Shown: positions 20,557-31,376, numbered from the stretch's first letter. The stretch is DNA of 64,000 nt from Okapia johnstoni (GCA_024291935.2 CM044308.1:120554501-120618500), one strand, 5' to 3'. Notes: a model not told the origin generated them from the sequence alone. A program made the numbers and translations.

Positions 20557-21214
20557 GATTCCTTCTTTCATCACTGAGCACTCAATTTCCTACCTGCTGG
20601 GAGAGTTGACTAACAGCTCTCAGAAGAATGTCTCTCCAAGAATTACCCACGAATTGCCCACCCGTCTTGTCCAGGATCGTGCCCCTGTCCCTGGGGGCAG
20701 CCACTTCTAATGACTGGCCAATGATGGGAGGTGGGGGCCAGATGGGGGGCGGTAATGAGGGGTGGGGAGGGATCCCAAGTCTTTATTTAGGTGTACAGTG
20801 AGCAGATTGTGCTAGGGAGGAATGGGCTCCAGGTTCCAAAAGAGCTAAAGATTCCAGAACAGGTCAAACCCTTCTCCCTCCAGTGGTCCCACCAGCAGCT
20901 GCAGGAATTCCAGCCCCGTTGCTCAGCCTCCCCAACAAAAGATACTGCGTGCCTGAGGGTGTGGGGGTGACTACCAAGACTGAAAGAGAGGAAGAGAACT
21001 CACTGATTCCACAGTGCTGGGTGATGTTGGCTGAAGTTGTTTACCTTCACCTCTAACTGAAAAAATTGAAGTTGCAGGCAGAGGTATTTTATGACTCAGG
21101 GCTATGTGCCAGGAACAGTACCATTTAGCCATTACGATGCGAAATAGCTGCATTTTACAAGATGTTTTAGGTTTTGTTTTTATTGTGGCTTTCCTACTAA
21201 AAGCCGGTCACTGT
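20557..21214. other. repeat-poor stretch
   Basis: G+C-moderate sequence with a G-rich run near 20720-20770 and no recognised gene. It could be conserved non-coding DNA, which cannot be judged from one genome. Confidence 0.4.
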
Positions 21215-21345
21215 GCGTGCATTATCTCATATAATCTTCACAACAGCCCTTTGACACCAGGGTCATATTAAATGATTAAAAAACTAAAGTTTAGAAAGAC
21301 TAAGGAATTGCCTCTGGGACTCAAAGCTAGTAAAAAAAAACATTT
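21215..21345 (-). mobile_element. MIR SINE, antisense
   Basis: ATTATCTCATATAATCTTCA, CAACAGCCCTTTGA, AAACTAAAGTTTAGAAAGAC and CTCAAAGCTAGTAA follow the antisense MIR order. Confidence 0.7.
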
Positions 21346-22039
21346 AGTAAGCGGAAGCTTGTTACATCAGGAATTCGCTTGCCTACTGCTCTCTGCTGGC
21401 TCTCCGTGAAGCTATAGCCCACCATAATCTTTGTCCAAGGAGTCTGTATGATGACCTTAAAAAGATCCAGCGACTATCTTTCTGTCAGCAGCACCTTGCC
21501 TAGTGTTTTGTACATGGAGATGGAACTGAATTAAAAGGTGCTGAGAGATTTCTGTAACACGAGGTGTCAACGTGATAGACCACAAACATACTGAAAAAGG
21601 CAACACTGACTTGTTATTCACACCGTGGAAAAGAACTGAAGTCCCATCCTAATTTATCAGACCTTTCTGTTTCCTGCAACAAAGCAGAATTCACAAAATC
21701 AAGATTCCAAGGTGATGTGTTTTCCTCTGGCTAAAAGTACAGATGAGTCAGACGCTGTCATTGCTGTTTGAGACAAATGGTTAGGTGGGCTTCTCAGCCT
21801 GTGTGAACATCCTTCTGAGGAGCTCCCATGCTGCGAAGCGGGTGGGGGAGGTCTTGGCTACCTGCTTTGGCTCCTCACTGTATCCCCAGATGCTGACACT
21901 GTTCCTGGCACAGAGGGAGAGCTCAGGGTGAATCTGTACTGAAAGTCAATGCAATTTCCAAGGGACGTCTCAGGGTATTGGGAGGGGGAAGAAGAATTAA
22001 CCTTTATTGAACCCCCATGGAGCGCCATGCTAAGTGCTG
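21346..22039. other. no feature recognised
   Basis: No gene or repeat recognised over about 700 bp. Confidence 0.4.
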
Positions 22040-22230
22040 GGCTTACAAAGCCGGATTGAAGACAGCTACAAAATGCGCAGGGCCCAGTGCAAAATGAAAA
22101 TGAGGGATGCCTGCACCTTGGTCAAAACTTATTAAGAATTTCAGGATGGTGACAGCAGAGCATTCAATCAAGTATAAGGCCCTTCTGAGTAGGAGGTCTC
22201 ATGTGACTCACAAGTTGCCCACTCCGGAAG
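22040..22230. mobile_element. unnamed old interspersed repeat
   Basis: GGGCCCAGTGCAAAATGAAAA, ATTAAGAATTTCAGGATGG and GACAGCAGAGCATTCAA are features of a common mammalian DNA-transposon-like repeat that I cannot name with confidence. Confidence 0.42.
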
Positions 22231-22433
22231 CTGGCCCGGGGGGGAAATAGAAAGTTGCTATTATACAGGGACTGTGGGTTCAGGGGACAAGACAAAGGCA
22301 TACTCAGTGATGATTTGACGCTGTGTGTTTGGTGAGGAGGGCATGAGATGCTATGAGAGCAAAGACTCATTTAGATCTCACACACATATTTCAATCTCTC
22401 TTTTTTTTTCAGTCTAAATCGTTTTTTGAAAGT

Positions 22434-22675
22434 ATTTATTTTTGGCTGTACTGTACCTCTGTTGCAGCGTGTGGGCCTCTCTAGTTGCGGAGCTCGGGCT
22501 TCTCAATGCAGAGGCTTTTCTTGTTGGGGAGTACAGGCACACTTGGGCTGCAGTGCTTGTGGCCTGCAATCTCAGTTGCCCCGAGGTGTGTGGGATCTTC
22601 CTGGATCGGGGATCGAACCTGTGTCTCTTGTATTGGCAGAGAGATTCTTAACCACTGGACCACCAAGGAAGCCCT
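22434..22675 (-). mobile_element. CHR-2-type SINE, antisense
   Basis: GGCTGTACTGTACC, GTTGCAGCGTGTGGGC, TCTAGTTGCGGAGC, GGGATCTTCCTGGATCGGGG and CACCAAGGAAGCCC. TGAAAGTATTT and TGAAATATTTT flank it. Frames of up to 83 codons inside are tail sequence, not genes. Confidence 0.92.
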
Positions 22676-22707
22676 AGCCTGAAATATTTTTAACATATCA
22701 CCTGTTT

Positions 22708-22822
22708 GGGAATTCCCTGGCAGTCCAGTGGTTAGAACTCAGTGCTTTCATTGCTGTAGCCCAGGATGCATACCTGGTGGGGGAAGTAAGTTCTCACCAA
22801 CTGCAGAGAGTGGCCAAAAAAA
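22708..22822 (+). mobile_element. CHR-type SINE, diverged
   Basis: GGGAATTCCCTGGCAGTCCA head, then GTGGTTAGAACTCAG. CACCTGTTTG and TACCTGTGAA are likely target repeats. Confidence 0.82.
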
Positions 22823-22829
22823 TGTACCT

Positions 22830-23470
22830 GTGAACAGTCCTGTTGTAATATAATCCACGTACCATAAATTCGATTCACCCATTGAAGTACAATTCAGTAG
22901 TCTTTGGTATATTGATAGGGATATGCAACCCTCACCACAATCAATTTTAGAACATTTTCATGATTCCAAAAAGAAACCCCATATCCATTAGCAGTCACTT
23001 CCCATTTTCCTCCATCTCTCCCAGCCCTAGGCAACCTAATCTGCTTATCTATTTTCCTATTCTTAGCAGTAGAATTACTGAGCTATATGGTAATTCTATG
23101 TTTCTGTATTCTTCTTTTTAAAAGCAACTTTATTGAGATGTAATTAACATGCCATAAAATTTACGCTCTTAAAATGTACAAGTCAGTGGTTTTTAGTATA
23201 TTCACAAAGTTGTGCCACCACTAATATCTAATTCTAGAACATTTTTATCACCTCCTCCTCCAAAATCTTATATTCCTTAGCAGTCATTCCCCATATCCTC
23301 CTCCTCCAGACCCTGGCAACCATTCATCTGCTGTATGCCTCTATGGATTTGCCTGTTTGGGAAATTTCACATAAATGGAATGATAGAATATGTGGTGTCT
23401 ATCTCTAGTTTCTCTCACTCGGTATAATGTTTTCAAGGTACATCCATGCTGTAGCATGTGGATAATCTGC
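22830..23470. mobile_element. L1M-type LINE, two related modules
   Basis: Two successive copies of the same L1M 3' UTR module: ACAATTCAGTAGTCTTTGG to CCAGCCCTAGGCAACC (22885-23035) and ACAAGTCAGTGGTTTTTAG to CAGACCCTGGCAACC (23178-23320). The second continues into TTTCACATAAATGGAATGA. Either two L1M fragments lie next to each other or a tandem duplication occurred. Confidence 0.75.
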
Positions 23471-23545
23471 TTTTTATAGATGAGGAAGCCAAGACTCTGG
23501 GAAGCTAAATCATTTGCTAAAGGCCACGTAGGTGACAAGTCGCAG
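23471..23545 (-). mobile_element. MIR fragment, antisense
   Basis: TAGATGAGGAAGCCAAGAC, TTTGCTAAAGGCCACGTAGG. Confidence 0.6.
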
Positions 23546-23553
23546 AACGGTTG

Positions 23554-23663
23554 GGGTGGCCAACCATTTCAGTTAGCCCAGGACTGTCCCTATTTTAGCC
23601 TTGATTATCTCATATCTCGGGAAATCTCTTAGTCTTGAGCAACCTAGAACAGTTGGTCACCCT
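23554..23663. mobile_element. 110-bp element with terminal inverted repeats
   Basis: GGGTGGCCAAC at 23554-23564 and GTTGGTCACCC at 23652-23662 are inverted repeats with one mismatch. The interior (CCCAGGACTGTCCCTATTTT) matches a widespread short DNA transposon pattern whose name I do not recall. Non-coding. Confidence 0.6.
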
Positions 23664-23850
23664 AGAAGGATTCAGCCTAGTTTGCCTGTGATACAACTGA
23701 AATGGCTCTAAGTGATAAAGATATCCAGTATTTTTCAAGTGGAAGGAAATCAGCATATCCTAAGATAGTATAGAAAACTCGGACATTATCTCAATATCAA
23801 TTAAATCAATCTCTATTCTCCTTTCACTTATTTAAGTCTCTTAAAAAAGA

Positions 23851-24008
23851 GATACTTATTTGGCTGTGGCAGGTCTTAGTTGCATCACAGGGCTCTTCAA
23901 TCTTCGTTGCAGCATGTAGGGTTTTCTAGTTTCCTGACCAGGGACAGAACCTGGGCCCCCTGCACTGGGAGCACAGAGTCTTAACCACTGGACTTCCAGG
24001 GAAGTCCT
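23851..24008 (-). mobile_element. CHR-type SINE, antisense
   Basis: TTTGGCTGTGGCAGGTCTTA, CTAGTTTCCTGACCAGGGAC and CTGGACTTCCAGGGAAGTCC. Confidence 0.92.
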
Positions 24009-24101
24009 CTCTCTCCCTCCCTCTCTTTTTTTTGGAAAAGTTTTAAGTTTCCAATTAAGTTGAAAGAAAAAATGGTTCAATAAACTTCCTAAATTCTTTA
24101 C

Positions 24102-24328
24102 ATGCATGCATGCTAAGTCGCTTCAGTAGTGTTGTGTTCAACTCTGTCTAACTCTATGGACTGTAGCCCGTCAGGCTCCTCTGTCCATGGGATTCTCTAG
24201 GCAAGAGAATGATGGGTTGCCACACCCACTCCAGGGGAATCTTCCCGACTCAGGGATCAAACCTGCGTCTCTTATGTCTCCAGCATTGGTAGGACGGTTC
24301 TTTAACACTAGTGCCACCTGGGAAGTCC
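24102..24328 (-). mobile_element. Bov-tA SINE in L1M
   Basis: Antisense; tail GCATGCATGCATGC at left. AAATTCTTTACA and AAATCCTTTACA flank it. Head belongs to the subgroup with extra GACATAAGAGACGC. Confidence 0.94.
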
Positions 24329-24663
24329 AAATCCTTTACACAGATTTACCAGTTACTAACATCTTGCCACATTTGCCTCTGCACGCAGAAACACACACAC
24401 ACACACCATATTTTGTTAAAAAGTAGGATACAGCTATCGTGACACTTCATCCTTAAAAATCTCAATATGTATCTCTTAGAAAAAGAACATTCTACCAAAT
24501 AACCATAGTACCCCTACTATCACACATAAAAAAATTAACATTAATTCAATAATGTACTTTATTATTCTATCTATATTCAGATTTCTCCAATGGTCTTTGA
24601 AATTTCTTATATAGTCAAAATTTACCCCTTCGATCCAGAATCTAAGCAAAGTTTGCTGTGCAT

Positions 24664-24853
24664 GCTCAGCTGCTCAGTCATGTCAGATTCTTTGTGACCC
24701 CATGGACTGTAACCCACCAGGCTCCTCTGCCCATGGGACTTTCCAGGTAAGAACAGTGGAGTGGGTTGCCATGCTCTCCTCCACTGAACCCACATCACCT
24801 AGGTCTCTTGCATTACAGGTGGATTCTTTACCAGTGAGCCACCGGGGAGGCCC
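24664..24853 (-). mobile_element. Bov-tA SINE with deletion
   Basis: Antisense; the segment around GGAAGATC (GATCTTCC on plus) between TCCTCCA and GAACCCA is deleted. Confidence 0.9.
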
Positions 24854-25400
24854 TACACACTGCAGTTGGTCCTTATCTCCTTAGTTTCTCTTAGTCTAGA
24901 AAAGTCTCCACCTTTTGGGTTTTCCATGATGTTGAATGCTTTTAAGAATCCTAGCCAGTTGTCTTGCAGGTTTTTCTGAATTCTGGATTTGCCTAATTGC
25001 TACTTTACATTTAGAGTCAGGTTAAACTTTCCAGAAAGAATTCTGCATAGAGGGTATTGTGTATCTCTCAGTGCACAAGATAAGAAGGCTGTCTATTGTC
25101 TTGTCATTGGTAATGTCAAGTTTTAGCTCTTGGTTAAGATGGTGTTTGACCAATCTTTCCATGGTGAAGATACATTTTCCTTTTGGAATTATTAATTAAT
25201 CTAGAGGATGCTACTTTGAAATCATATGATTATCTTGTTCCCCAACATTCATTCACTCAAAGGCTTTAGGATTCATTAATGATCCTACCCTGAGCCAATA
25301 CTGGCAATTGCAACTCTCATTCTATCATTATCTACATTTATTAGCTGACATGTTTGTGAATCACTGTGGACTCACAATTTTCTTTTTACTCTTCTGTTAA

Positions 25401-26046
25401 TGTGTTACAATCTATATCATCTTTTTTTTTTTTTTGATGCTGAAATTGTCCAAAATTGGGCAACTGGGAGCTTTTAAAAAGCAAAATTTGAAAGATCTTT
25501 ATAATAACCTAATGTATATTCCACAATATCTGATAGCTTTAGGGGCCATGAAACTTTAAAATGTTTAGAATATACTCATATATTTTTAACTACTTTTGGG
25601 ATAGTTTGTTAACATAAAATATTTGCTACCTAACTAGCTCAAAAAGAATCTGTCAACAGTACCTTTGATTTTCTTAGAAGCCATATTGTAGAACATTTTC
25701 TTTGAAGTTGATGTTGATGTATTATAATAGGACTTCCAAAGAAAACCAATGAATTTTGATCTTTACATATCATTTGGGTTTGTAACACGATTTTTAATGT
25801 CCTTAGCCCAACTCTTTAAAGCGGCATAGGAGGAGTTGGAGAATTGATATGACTACATTGGATGCCAGAAATTTCATTTCCTGAGCAATGGTGATGAAGT
25901 GTGAGAATAGAAGCAACCTCTAAATAGCCCCAAATAGATAGGATTGGGTTGGATTGCAAGAAATAGAAAACCAGGTAATAATGGCTTTGCCTCCCAGGGA
26001 ATTTTCTTTTCTCATGTAATAAGAAACCCAAAGGTGGTAAGTTATA
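25401..26046. other. A+T-rich, nothing recognised
   Basis: Includes a T15-like run at about 25421-25435. No gene seen. Confidence 0.45.
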
Positions 26047-26058
26047 GGCTAGTGAAAC

Positions 26059-26162
26059 TGGGGCTTCCCTGGTGGTCCAGTGTTTAGGACCCCGAGCTTC
26101 CATTGCAGGGAAACTAAGACCCCAAACCCTGTTCAGTGCAGCCAAAACAACAGCAGCAACAA
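26059..26162 (+). mobile_element. CHR-type SINE, short
   Basis: GGGGCTTCCCTGGTGGTCCA head and GTGCAGCCAAAACAAC end; GGCTAGTG flanks both sides (26047-26054 and 26165-26172). The box B region is deleted. Confidence 0.9.
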
Positions 26163-26174
26163 ATGGCTAGTGCC

Positions 26175-26497
26175 AGCTGCTCGGTGATACCATCAGACCT
26201 TCCTTGTTCTTTACACTCCACCATTCTGTCTCTTGCTGTCATCCTCATGGTTTTGAAATGCTGCAGAACTGCTAAGGTATTGTGTCTATTTTCTGGGTTA
26301 GGAAGAAAAGAGAAGGGATATGAGGTCAGACTGAATCAGTGCCTGTTAGGAAATAGTCTTTGAAGCCACCAGCAGGTACTTGGGTTTATATCTTGTTGGT
26401 CAGAATTGGGACATATGGCCCCCTTACCAGCAAGGGAGTCTATAGAAGAAGAAAGCAAAGGAGAAAGAGGCTTTAAAGAGCTTCAGTAACCAATACA
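26175..26497. other. no feature recognised
   Basis: No gene or repeat recognised. Confidence 0.4.
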
Positions 26498-26499
26498 CG

Positions 26500-26728
26500 G
26501 GCTTCCCAAGTGGCGCTAATGGTAAAGTACCCACCTGCCAATGCAGGAGACATAAGAGACATGGGTTTGATCCCTGGGTCAGGAAGATCCCCTGGAGAAG
26601 GGCATGGCAACCCACTACAATATTCTCGCCTAGAGAATCCCATGAACAAAGAAGTCAGACAGGCTACAGTACATAGGATCACAAAGAGTTGGACACGACT
26701 GAAGTGACTTAGTACACAAACACACACA
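26500..26728 (+). mobile_element. Bov-tA SINE, CGCTAATGG subgroup
   Basis: Head GGGCTTCCCAAGTGGCGC, extra GACATAAGAGAC, tail ACTTAGTACACAAACACAC. Confidence 0.93.
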
Positions 26729-26787
26729 ACAAATACCCAGTATCTACAGCCATACAAATAGCTAGGCATCTTTAGTTGACAGTTCAT

Positions 26788-26830
26788 AAACATGAAAGAG
26801 TCAGACACGACTGAGTGACTAATCACTTTC
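26788..26830 (+). mobile_element. Bov-A tail-only fragment
   Basis: Only AAAGAGTCAGACACGACTGA plus GTGACTAATCACTTTC remains, about 40 bp of the 3' end. It lies 60 bp downstream of a full Bov-tA. Confidence 0.8.
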
Positions 26831-27233
26831 AAACATATATCAGAAGAAATTAACATGGACATAATGCCTCCTATTCATCAAGCAAAAAAATTTTAAGTAT
26901 CTTCTACGTACTATTCTCTCATTGAGAATAAAAAGATGAAAGTGATATTGCTTCGTTTGTCCTCTTTAGAACACACTTATGAAAGTTCCAAGTAGTAAAG
27001 CCTAGGACTCAGGAAACAAACAGGTGTGTTCAATTTTACGTTGTCTCTTTACAAGAGATTCAAATGCCAACAAAAAACCATTTAATCACTCTATTGAGAT
27101 AATTGCCTCAGTTGATGGTCTCCTATATAAATAGTTCTCTTTGTGAAAAAATTGTCCTACATTAAATTCATATGCAGACAGCCTTGCCAAACTAACTTCG
27201 GTAGCTAGAATTATTTCCAATGTTTATAGGAAC
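26831..27233. other. no feature recognised
   Basis: A+T-rich; nothing identified. Confidence 0.45.
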
Positions 27234-27246
27234 TTGTTTATGTTTA

Positions 27247-27571
27247 CTGGGCTTCCCTGATAGCTTAGTTGGTAAAGAATCAGCCTGCCATGCAGGAGAC
27301 CCCAGTTTGACTCCTGGGTTGGGAAGATCCCCTGGAGAAAGGATAGGCTACCCACTCCAGAATTCTTGGGTTTCCCTTGTGGCTCAGACGGTAAAGCATC
27401 TGCCTGCAATGTAGGAGTCTTAGGTTCGATCCCTGAACCGGGAAGATCCCTGGAGAAAGAAATGGCAACCCACTCCAGTACTCTTGCCTGGAAAATTCCA
27501 TGGACTGAGGAGCCTGGTAGGCTACAGTCCATGGGGTCGCAAAGAGTCAAACACGTCTGAGCAACTTCACT
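27247..27571 (+). mobile_element. composite Bov-tA with two tRNA-type heads
   Basis: A head with part of the tail (27247-27367, to CACTCCAGAATTCTTGGG) runs straight into a second complete Bov-tA (27367-27571). One target-site duplication, TTGTTTATGTTTA at 27234-27246 and 27572-27584, encloses both, so the composite moved as a single unit. Confidence 0.93.
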
Positions 27572-27743
27572 TTGTTTATGTTTATAGAATAGTTATGACC
27601 ATTTACATTCTACTAAATGATAATAGAGAGCTACGTGGGGCATCTCACAAAAATATCTTTTAAATCATAGTGATAACACCCTAAACCCTGGTCTTAGAAA
27701 GTAAAGCATAAGCATGTCAGACTCCTTAAAGAAAACTGTTGAG

Positions 27744-27868
27744 ACTTCCTTGGTGGTCTAGTGGTTAAGACTTTGCGCTGCAATGCAGGGGATGCAGGTT
27801 TGATCCCTGGTCAGGGAACTAAGATACCACATGGAGCAACCAAAAGATTTTAAGAAAAAGAAAAGAAA
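27744..27868 (+). mobile_element. CHR-type SINE
   Basis: GAGACTTCCTTGGTGGTCTA head, GGTTTGATCCCTGG box B; AGAAAACTGTTG and AGAAAACCGTTG flank it. Confidence 0.93.
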
Positions 27869-27904
27869 GAAAACCGTTGCATTCAGCTACAAGTTCTCAG
27901 ATAT

Positions 27905-28125
27905 TCTAGATCAAGGATTGGCAAACTATGGGCTATAGGCCAACTACTGCCTGTTGTAAATAAAGTTGTTTTTTTTTTTTAAGAACAACCACACCCATTT
28001 GTTTATATACAATCTAAGGCTGCTTTGCAACTGTAACTGGCAGAGTTGAATAATTTTGTAGGAGACCATACAGCCCTCAAAGTCTAAAATATTTATTCTC
28101 TGGCCCCTTACAGAAAAAGTTTTAT
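27905..28125. mobile_element. hAT-like DNA transposon relic
   Basis: GGATTGGCAAACTATGGGC at one end and CCCCTTACAGAAAAAGTTT at the other are the inverted termini of a common mammalian element; the interior AAATAAAGTTGTTTTT and GGCAGAGTTGAATAATTT agree. Non-autonomous. Confidence 0.68.
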
Positions 28126-28129
28126 TTAT

Positions 28130-28200
28130 AATTACTTAGCACATATTAAGTGCTCAACAAATGCTTCTTGATTTATTGAATGAATACATTTAAGACTTTC
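28130..28200 (+). mobile_element. L2 3'-end fragment
   Basis: TAGCACATATTAAGTGCTCA, ACAAATGCTTCTTG and ATTGAATGAATAC. Confidence 0.65.
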
Positions 28201-29290
28201 CAGCTGGATCTTAAAAATTAACAGATGAACAAAATCTAAAAACAAAGCATTTTACACTTCCCCAATTTATCTGGTATTTGCTTGTTTGATGGTAGTTTGC
28301 TATTGTTGACAAAAGACCACATGCCTTGCCAGGATCATGTTAGTGCCTTGAGATTCCAGAATGCAAATTTCTCTGGGTCCAACTTTTCAAAGAGTTGGTC
28401 TTTGGGGTAAATATGTCTCACCAACATGTTTTATTTGGCCTACACAATGCTGCTATTTGTTTTTCAAAGTGGCATTAGCTGCCAACATCTAAAATAAGTG
28501 GACTTCACATAATAATTCAAATTTCCAGCTTCTCTTTAAAATTTAAAAGATCAGGCAATACAGGTACACATTTTGGTTAGAGCCATAACCACTTGTGGCT
28601 GAGTAGTTGTTACCTTCTTAGATGGGGTAAGTGCCCTCCAATTACCACAATCCCCACTACTCCTTATAGCCTGACCCCAGGCTGCCCCCATCCAGATACT
28701 TTATCTACCTGGCCCTTCTGCAACATTTGCATCTAGTATCCTTACTCCAGAGGAGTATCATTTGCTACAAAGTTCCCTGAATTACAACACTAGCTATACA
28801 TTTACTTCATTTTCCTGGCTTGAAAACAGACTGTACATCTGAAGACAAACAGGAAAGAACAGCAATGCTCTTAAGACCATTACCTTCATTCCAGCTTCAT
28901 TCTCCCACCCCCCTTTTCCTTTTTCAAACCAGCCTGAAGACTCAATCGGCTTTCCGTTCAGCTCTTGGGCTCCATCCACCCCCTGCATCTCCTGGAGCTG
29001 TTTACCTCAAACCCTGGAGTTCAGTCTCCCCAGTTCCCTGCTTTCTCACTGCCCTTGAAAACAAACACCTTGGCCCTTTTTTGTTTTGAGAGTTTTACTG
29101 CTAATCAGTACAGGGAAACAGACAGGAAATAACAATAAGGAGGAAATTACAAAGCTTAAAAACCCCTTACAGTTCTTACAGTCATAGTCCTTGATTCCCT
29201 TAATGAGGTGGCACCTGGAAGTACTCTATTTTTATTCTTTCTTGTTACATTCTCATAGATAAAGGATTGTAAGGGCCTAAAGCCTACAGT
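28201..29290. other. 1.1 kb without a gene; partly unnamed old repeat
   Basis: Sequence near 28380-28560 (ATGTCTCACCAACATG, GCCTACACAATG, CTGCCAACATCTAAAATAAG) looks like an old interspersed repeat that I cannot name. The rest, including the 89-codon frame at 28820-29089, has no support as a gene. Confidence 0.4.
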
Positions 29291-29311
29291 AAACAAATGG
29301 TTTACTTTCCT

Positions 29312-29500
29312 GATACTTGAAGGCAGGAGGAGAAGGGGACGACAGAGGATGAGATGGTTGGATGGCATCACTGACTTGATGGACAAGAGTTTGAGTAAGC
29401 TCCGGGAGTTGGTGATGGACAGGGAGGCCTGATGTGCTGCAGTCCACGGGGTCGTAAAGAGTCGGACATGACTGAGCGACTGAACTGAACTGAACTGAAA
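29312..29500 (+). mobile_element. BovB 3' end, short
   Basis: GGAGGAGAAGGGGACGACAG to the ACTGAACTGAACTGA tail; AAACAAATGGT and AAACAAACGGT flank it. Confidence 0.93.
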
Positions 29501-29801
29501 CAAACGGTGAAGTATCACCTTGATAGCAGAGGAACCGTTAGGTGGCAGCACAGGGCATATCTTTCCAGTCTTCCCACAACAGGCTGGCAGATGTGAGACA
29601 CCCAGTTGTCTAGGTTGGGACAACTTAGTACCATATCAGGGCAAGCCTTTGGGCTGAGATCAGGCAGAGGTTAAGAGCCAAGAGTCGCCCAGTCACGCTG
29701 TGCCTTCAAGGAGCCAGGTGTGGAATTCTTGTCTCCTTCTGTGCCTTTCCCTGATACGTTGATTAGAATCACACACTTTAAGGAATGGTAAGATTCTTCC
29801 C

Positions 29802-30031
29802 GGCTTCCCAGGTGGTGCTAGTGGTAAAGAACCTGCCTGCCAATGCAGGAGACATAAGAGATGCAGGAATGCAGGTTCGATCCCTAAGTCCGGAAGTTCC
29901 GCTGGAAGAGGGCACAGCAACCCACTCCAGTATTTGTGCCTGGAGAATCCCATGGACAGAGGAGCCTGGCAGGCTACAGTCCATAGTGCCGCAAAGAGTT
30001 GGACACTGAAGCAACTTAGCAGCAGCAGCAG
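29802..30031 (+). mobile_element. Bov-tA SINE, TGCTAGTGG subgroup
   Basis: Head GGCTTCCCAGGTGGTGCTAG; a small internal duplication gives ATGCAGGAATGCAGG before box B. Tail (AGC)n. Confidence 0.93.
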
Positions 30032-30039
30032 CAAGAATC

Positions 30040-30454
30040 TTTCAGACCAACATCTTGATTTTATGACAAGTAAATCGAGGTCTCAAGAGGTTTGACTTGT
30101 CCTAGCTGTCTTTGCAGTTTCAGTGGTGTCAGCTTATCCTTCTGATCTGTGCCTCTGGTTAAAAAGCATTTATTGAGGTCTGCTTAGAAATAAAGACTGA
30201 TTTTCCCCATTTCAAAGGTGAAAAGAAAAGGGGCATTTTGCCTTTAACAGAGCAAGACTTTACATAGGAAACAGAGACTTACTGGATACAGGTAAACACA
30301 AGTGAGCTTTGTTCCTGCTACTGCTTACCTAAGCCATCGGGGAGAAAAGTGAGGGCCCCTGTTCCAGAAGGGGAGTTGCAGCTCTCAGCACTCTGGGCGG
30401 GCTGGCATGTGCTCCCTTTCATGGGACCAGATAGTGTAACTGTGACTCTTATCG
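30040..30454. other. mostly unassigned, MIR-like start
   Basis: TTTTATGACAAGTAAATCG and GTCTCAAGAGGTTTGACTTG near 30058-30105 may be antisense MIR. Nothing else recognised. Confidence 0.4.
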
Positions 30455-30468
30455 AAAGTGGCCTAGAG

Positions 30469-30662
30469 AGACTTCCCTGCCAGTCCAGTGGTTAACAAAC
30501 ACTTCACCTTCCAATGCAGAGAGTGCGGGTTTGATTCCTGATGGGGTAGCTAAGATCCCACATGACAAAAAAACCAAAACATTAAACAGAAACAATGTTG
30601 TAACAAATTTAATAAAGACATTAAAACATGACCCACGTAAAAAAAAAAATCTTGGAATAAAA
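30469..30662 (+). mobile_element. CHR-type SINE (first of stacked pair)
   Basis: Long-tailed form with AAACATTAAACAGAAAC and TTTAATAAAGACATT. AAAGTGGCCTAG precedes it (30455-30466) and follows it (30663-30674). Confidence 0.95.
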
Positions 30663-30674
30663 AAAGTGGCCTAG

Positions 30675-30887
30675 GGACTTCCCTGGTGGTCCAGTGGCTA
30701 AGATGTCACATTCCCAGGGAAGGGGGCCCAGGTTCAATCCCTGGTCAGGGAACTAGATCCCACAAGCCACAGCTAAGAGTTTGCATCCAGCAACCGAAGA
30801 GCCAGTCTGCTGCAATAAGACCTAGTGCAGCCAAACTAACTGAGTCAATATTTTCTTTAAAAGGGATTTTGCTTAAATGAAAAAAAA
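30675..30887 (+). mobile_element. CHR-type SINE (second of stacked pair)
   Basis: GGACTTCCCTGGTGGTCCAG head, box B GGTTCAATCCC, AGATCCCACAAGCCACAGC, CTAGTGCAGCCAAAC. A third, slightly changed copy of the target (GAGTGACCTAG, 30888-30898) closes it. Confidence 0.95.
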
Positions 30888-30899
30888 GAGTGACCTAGC

Positions 30900-31365
30900 A
30901 TGGCAGGGCTGGGCCATGCACACCCAATGCTCGCCAATGCTCTCAAATTACTTCAGTAAAACTACCCATATTCCTAGAATTTAAACACAAATCCAAACTG
31001 CACTCTAATAAAAGCATGTCTTCAGGCTCTAATTGGTTTAGAGAACAGCCTAGTGATCAAAGGATAAGGCCTTATTGGGAGGTAACTTTTGCTTGAAGGG
31101 GTCCGGCCTCAGAAAAGGAATTTTCCCAGAACTGCACCTAATAGAAAGTTGAACTTGTTTATTTTGAAACACCTTCCTGGGTGTTATATGGCCTTGCCAC
31201 TCAAACTGTGGTCTTCCGACCAGAAGCAACACCTGGAAAAATGTTTGAAAGTAGAGAATATCGGGTCCAATCCATTCCTGCTGAATTAACGTCTCCATTT
31301 TAGCAAGATCCCCTGTTGATTCCCATGAGCGTTCAAGGGTAAAAAGTGCAGCTTTAGGGCACTCT
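30900..31365. other. no feature recognised
   Basis: No gene or repeat recognised. Confidence 0.4.
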
Positions 31366-31376
31366 AGAAGAAAGAC

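Larger units (their letters stand above)
24010..25400. mobile_element. L1M-type LINE block with two SINEs
   Basis: AAGTTTTAAGTTTCCAATTA, AACATCTTGCCACATTTGC, GACACTTCATCCTTAAAAAT, TATGTATCTCTTAGAAAAAG and later TAGCTCTTGGTTAAGATGG correspond to one old L1M 3' region, interrupted by antisense Bov-tA at 24102-24328 and 24664-24853. No intact frame. Confidence 0.6.

Noticed and set aside
29156..29623. 155-codon minus-strand open frame
   Set aside because: Its middle is antisense BovB 3' end.
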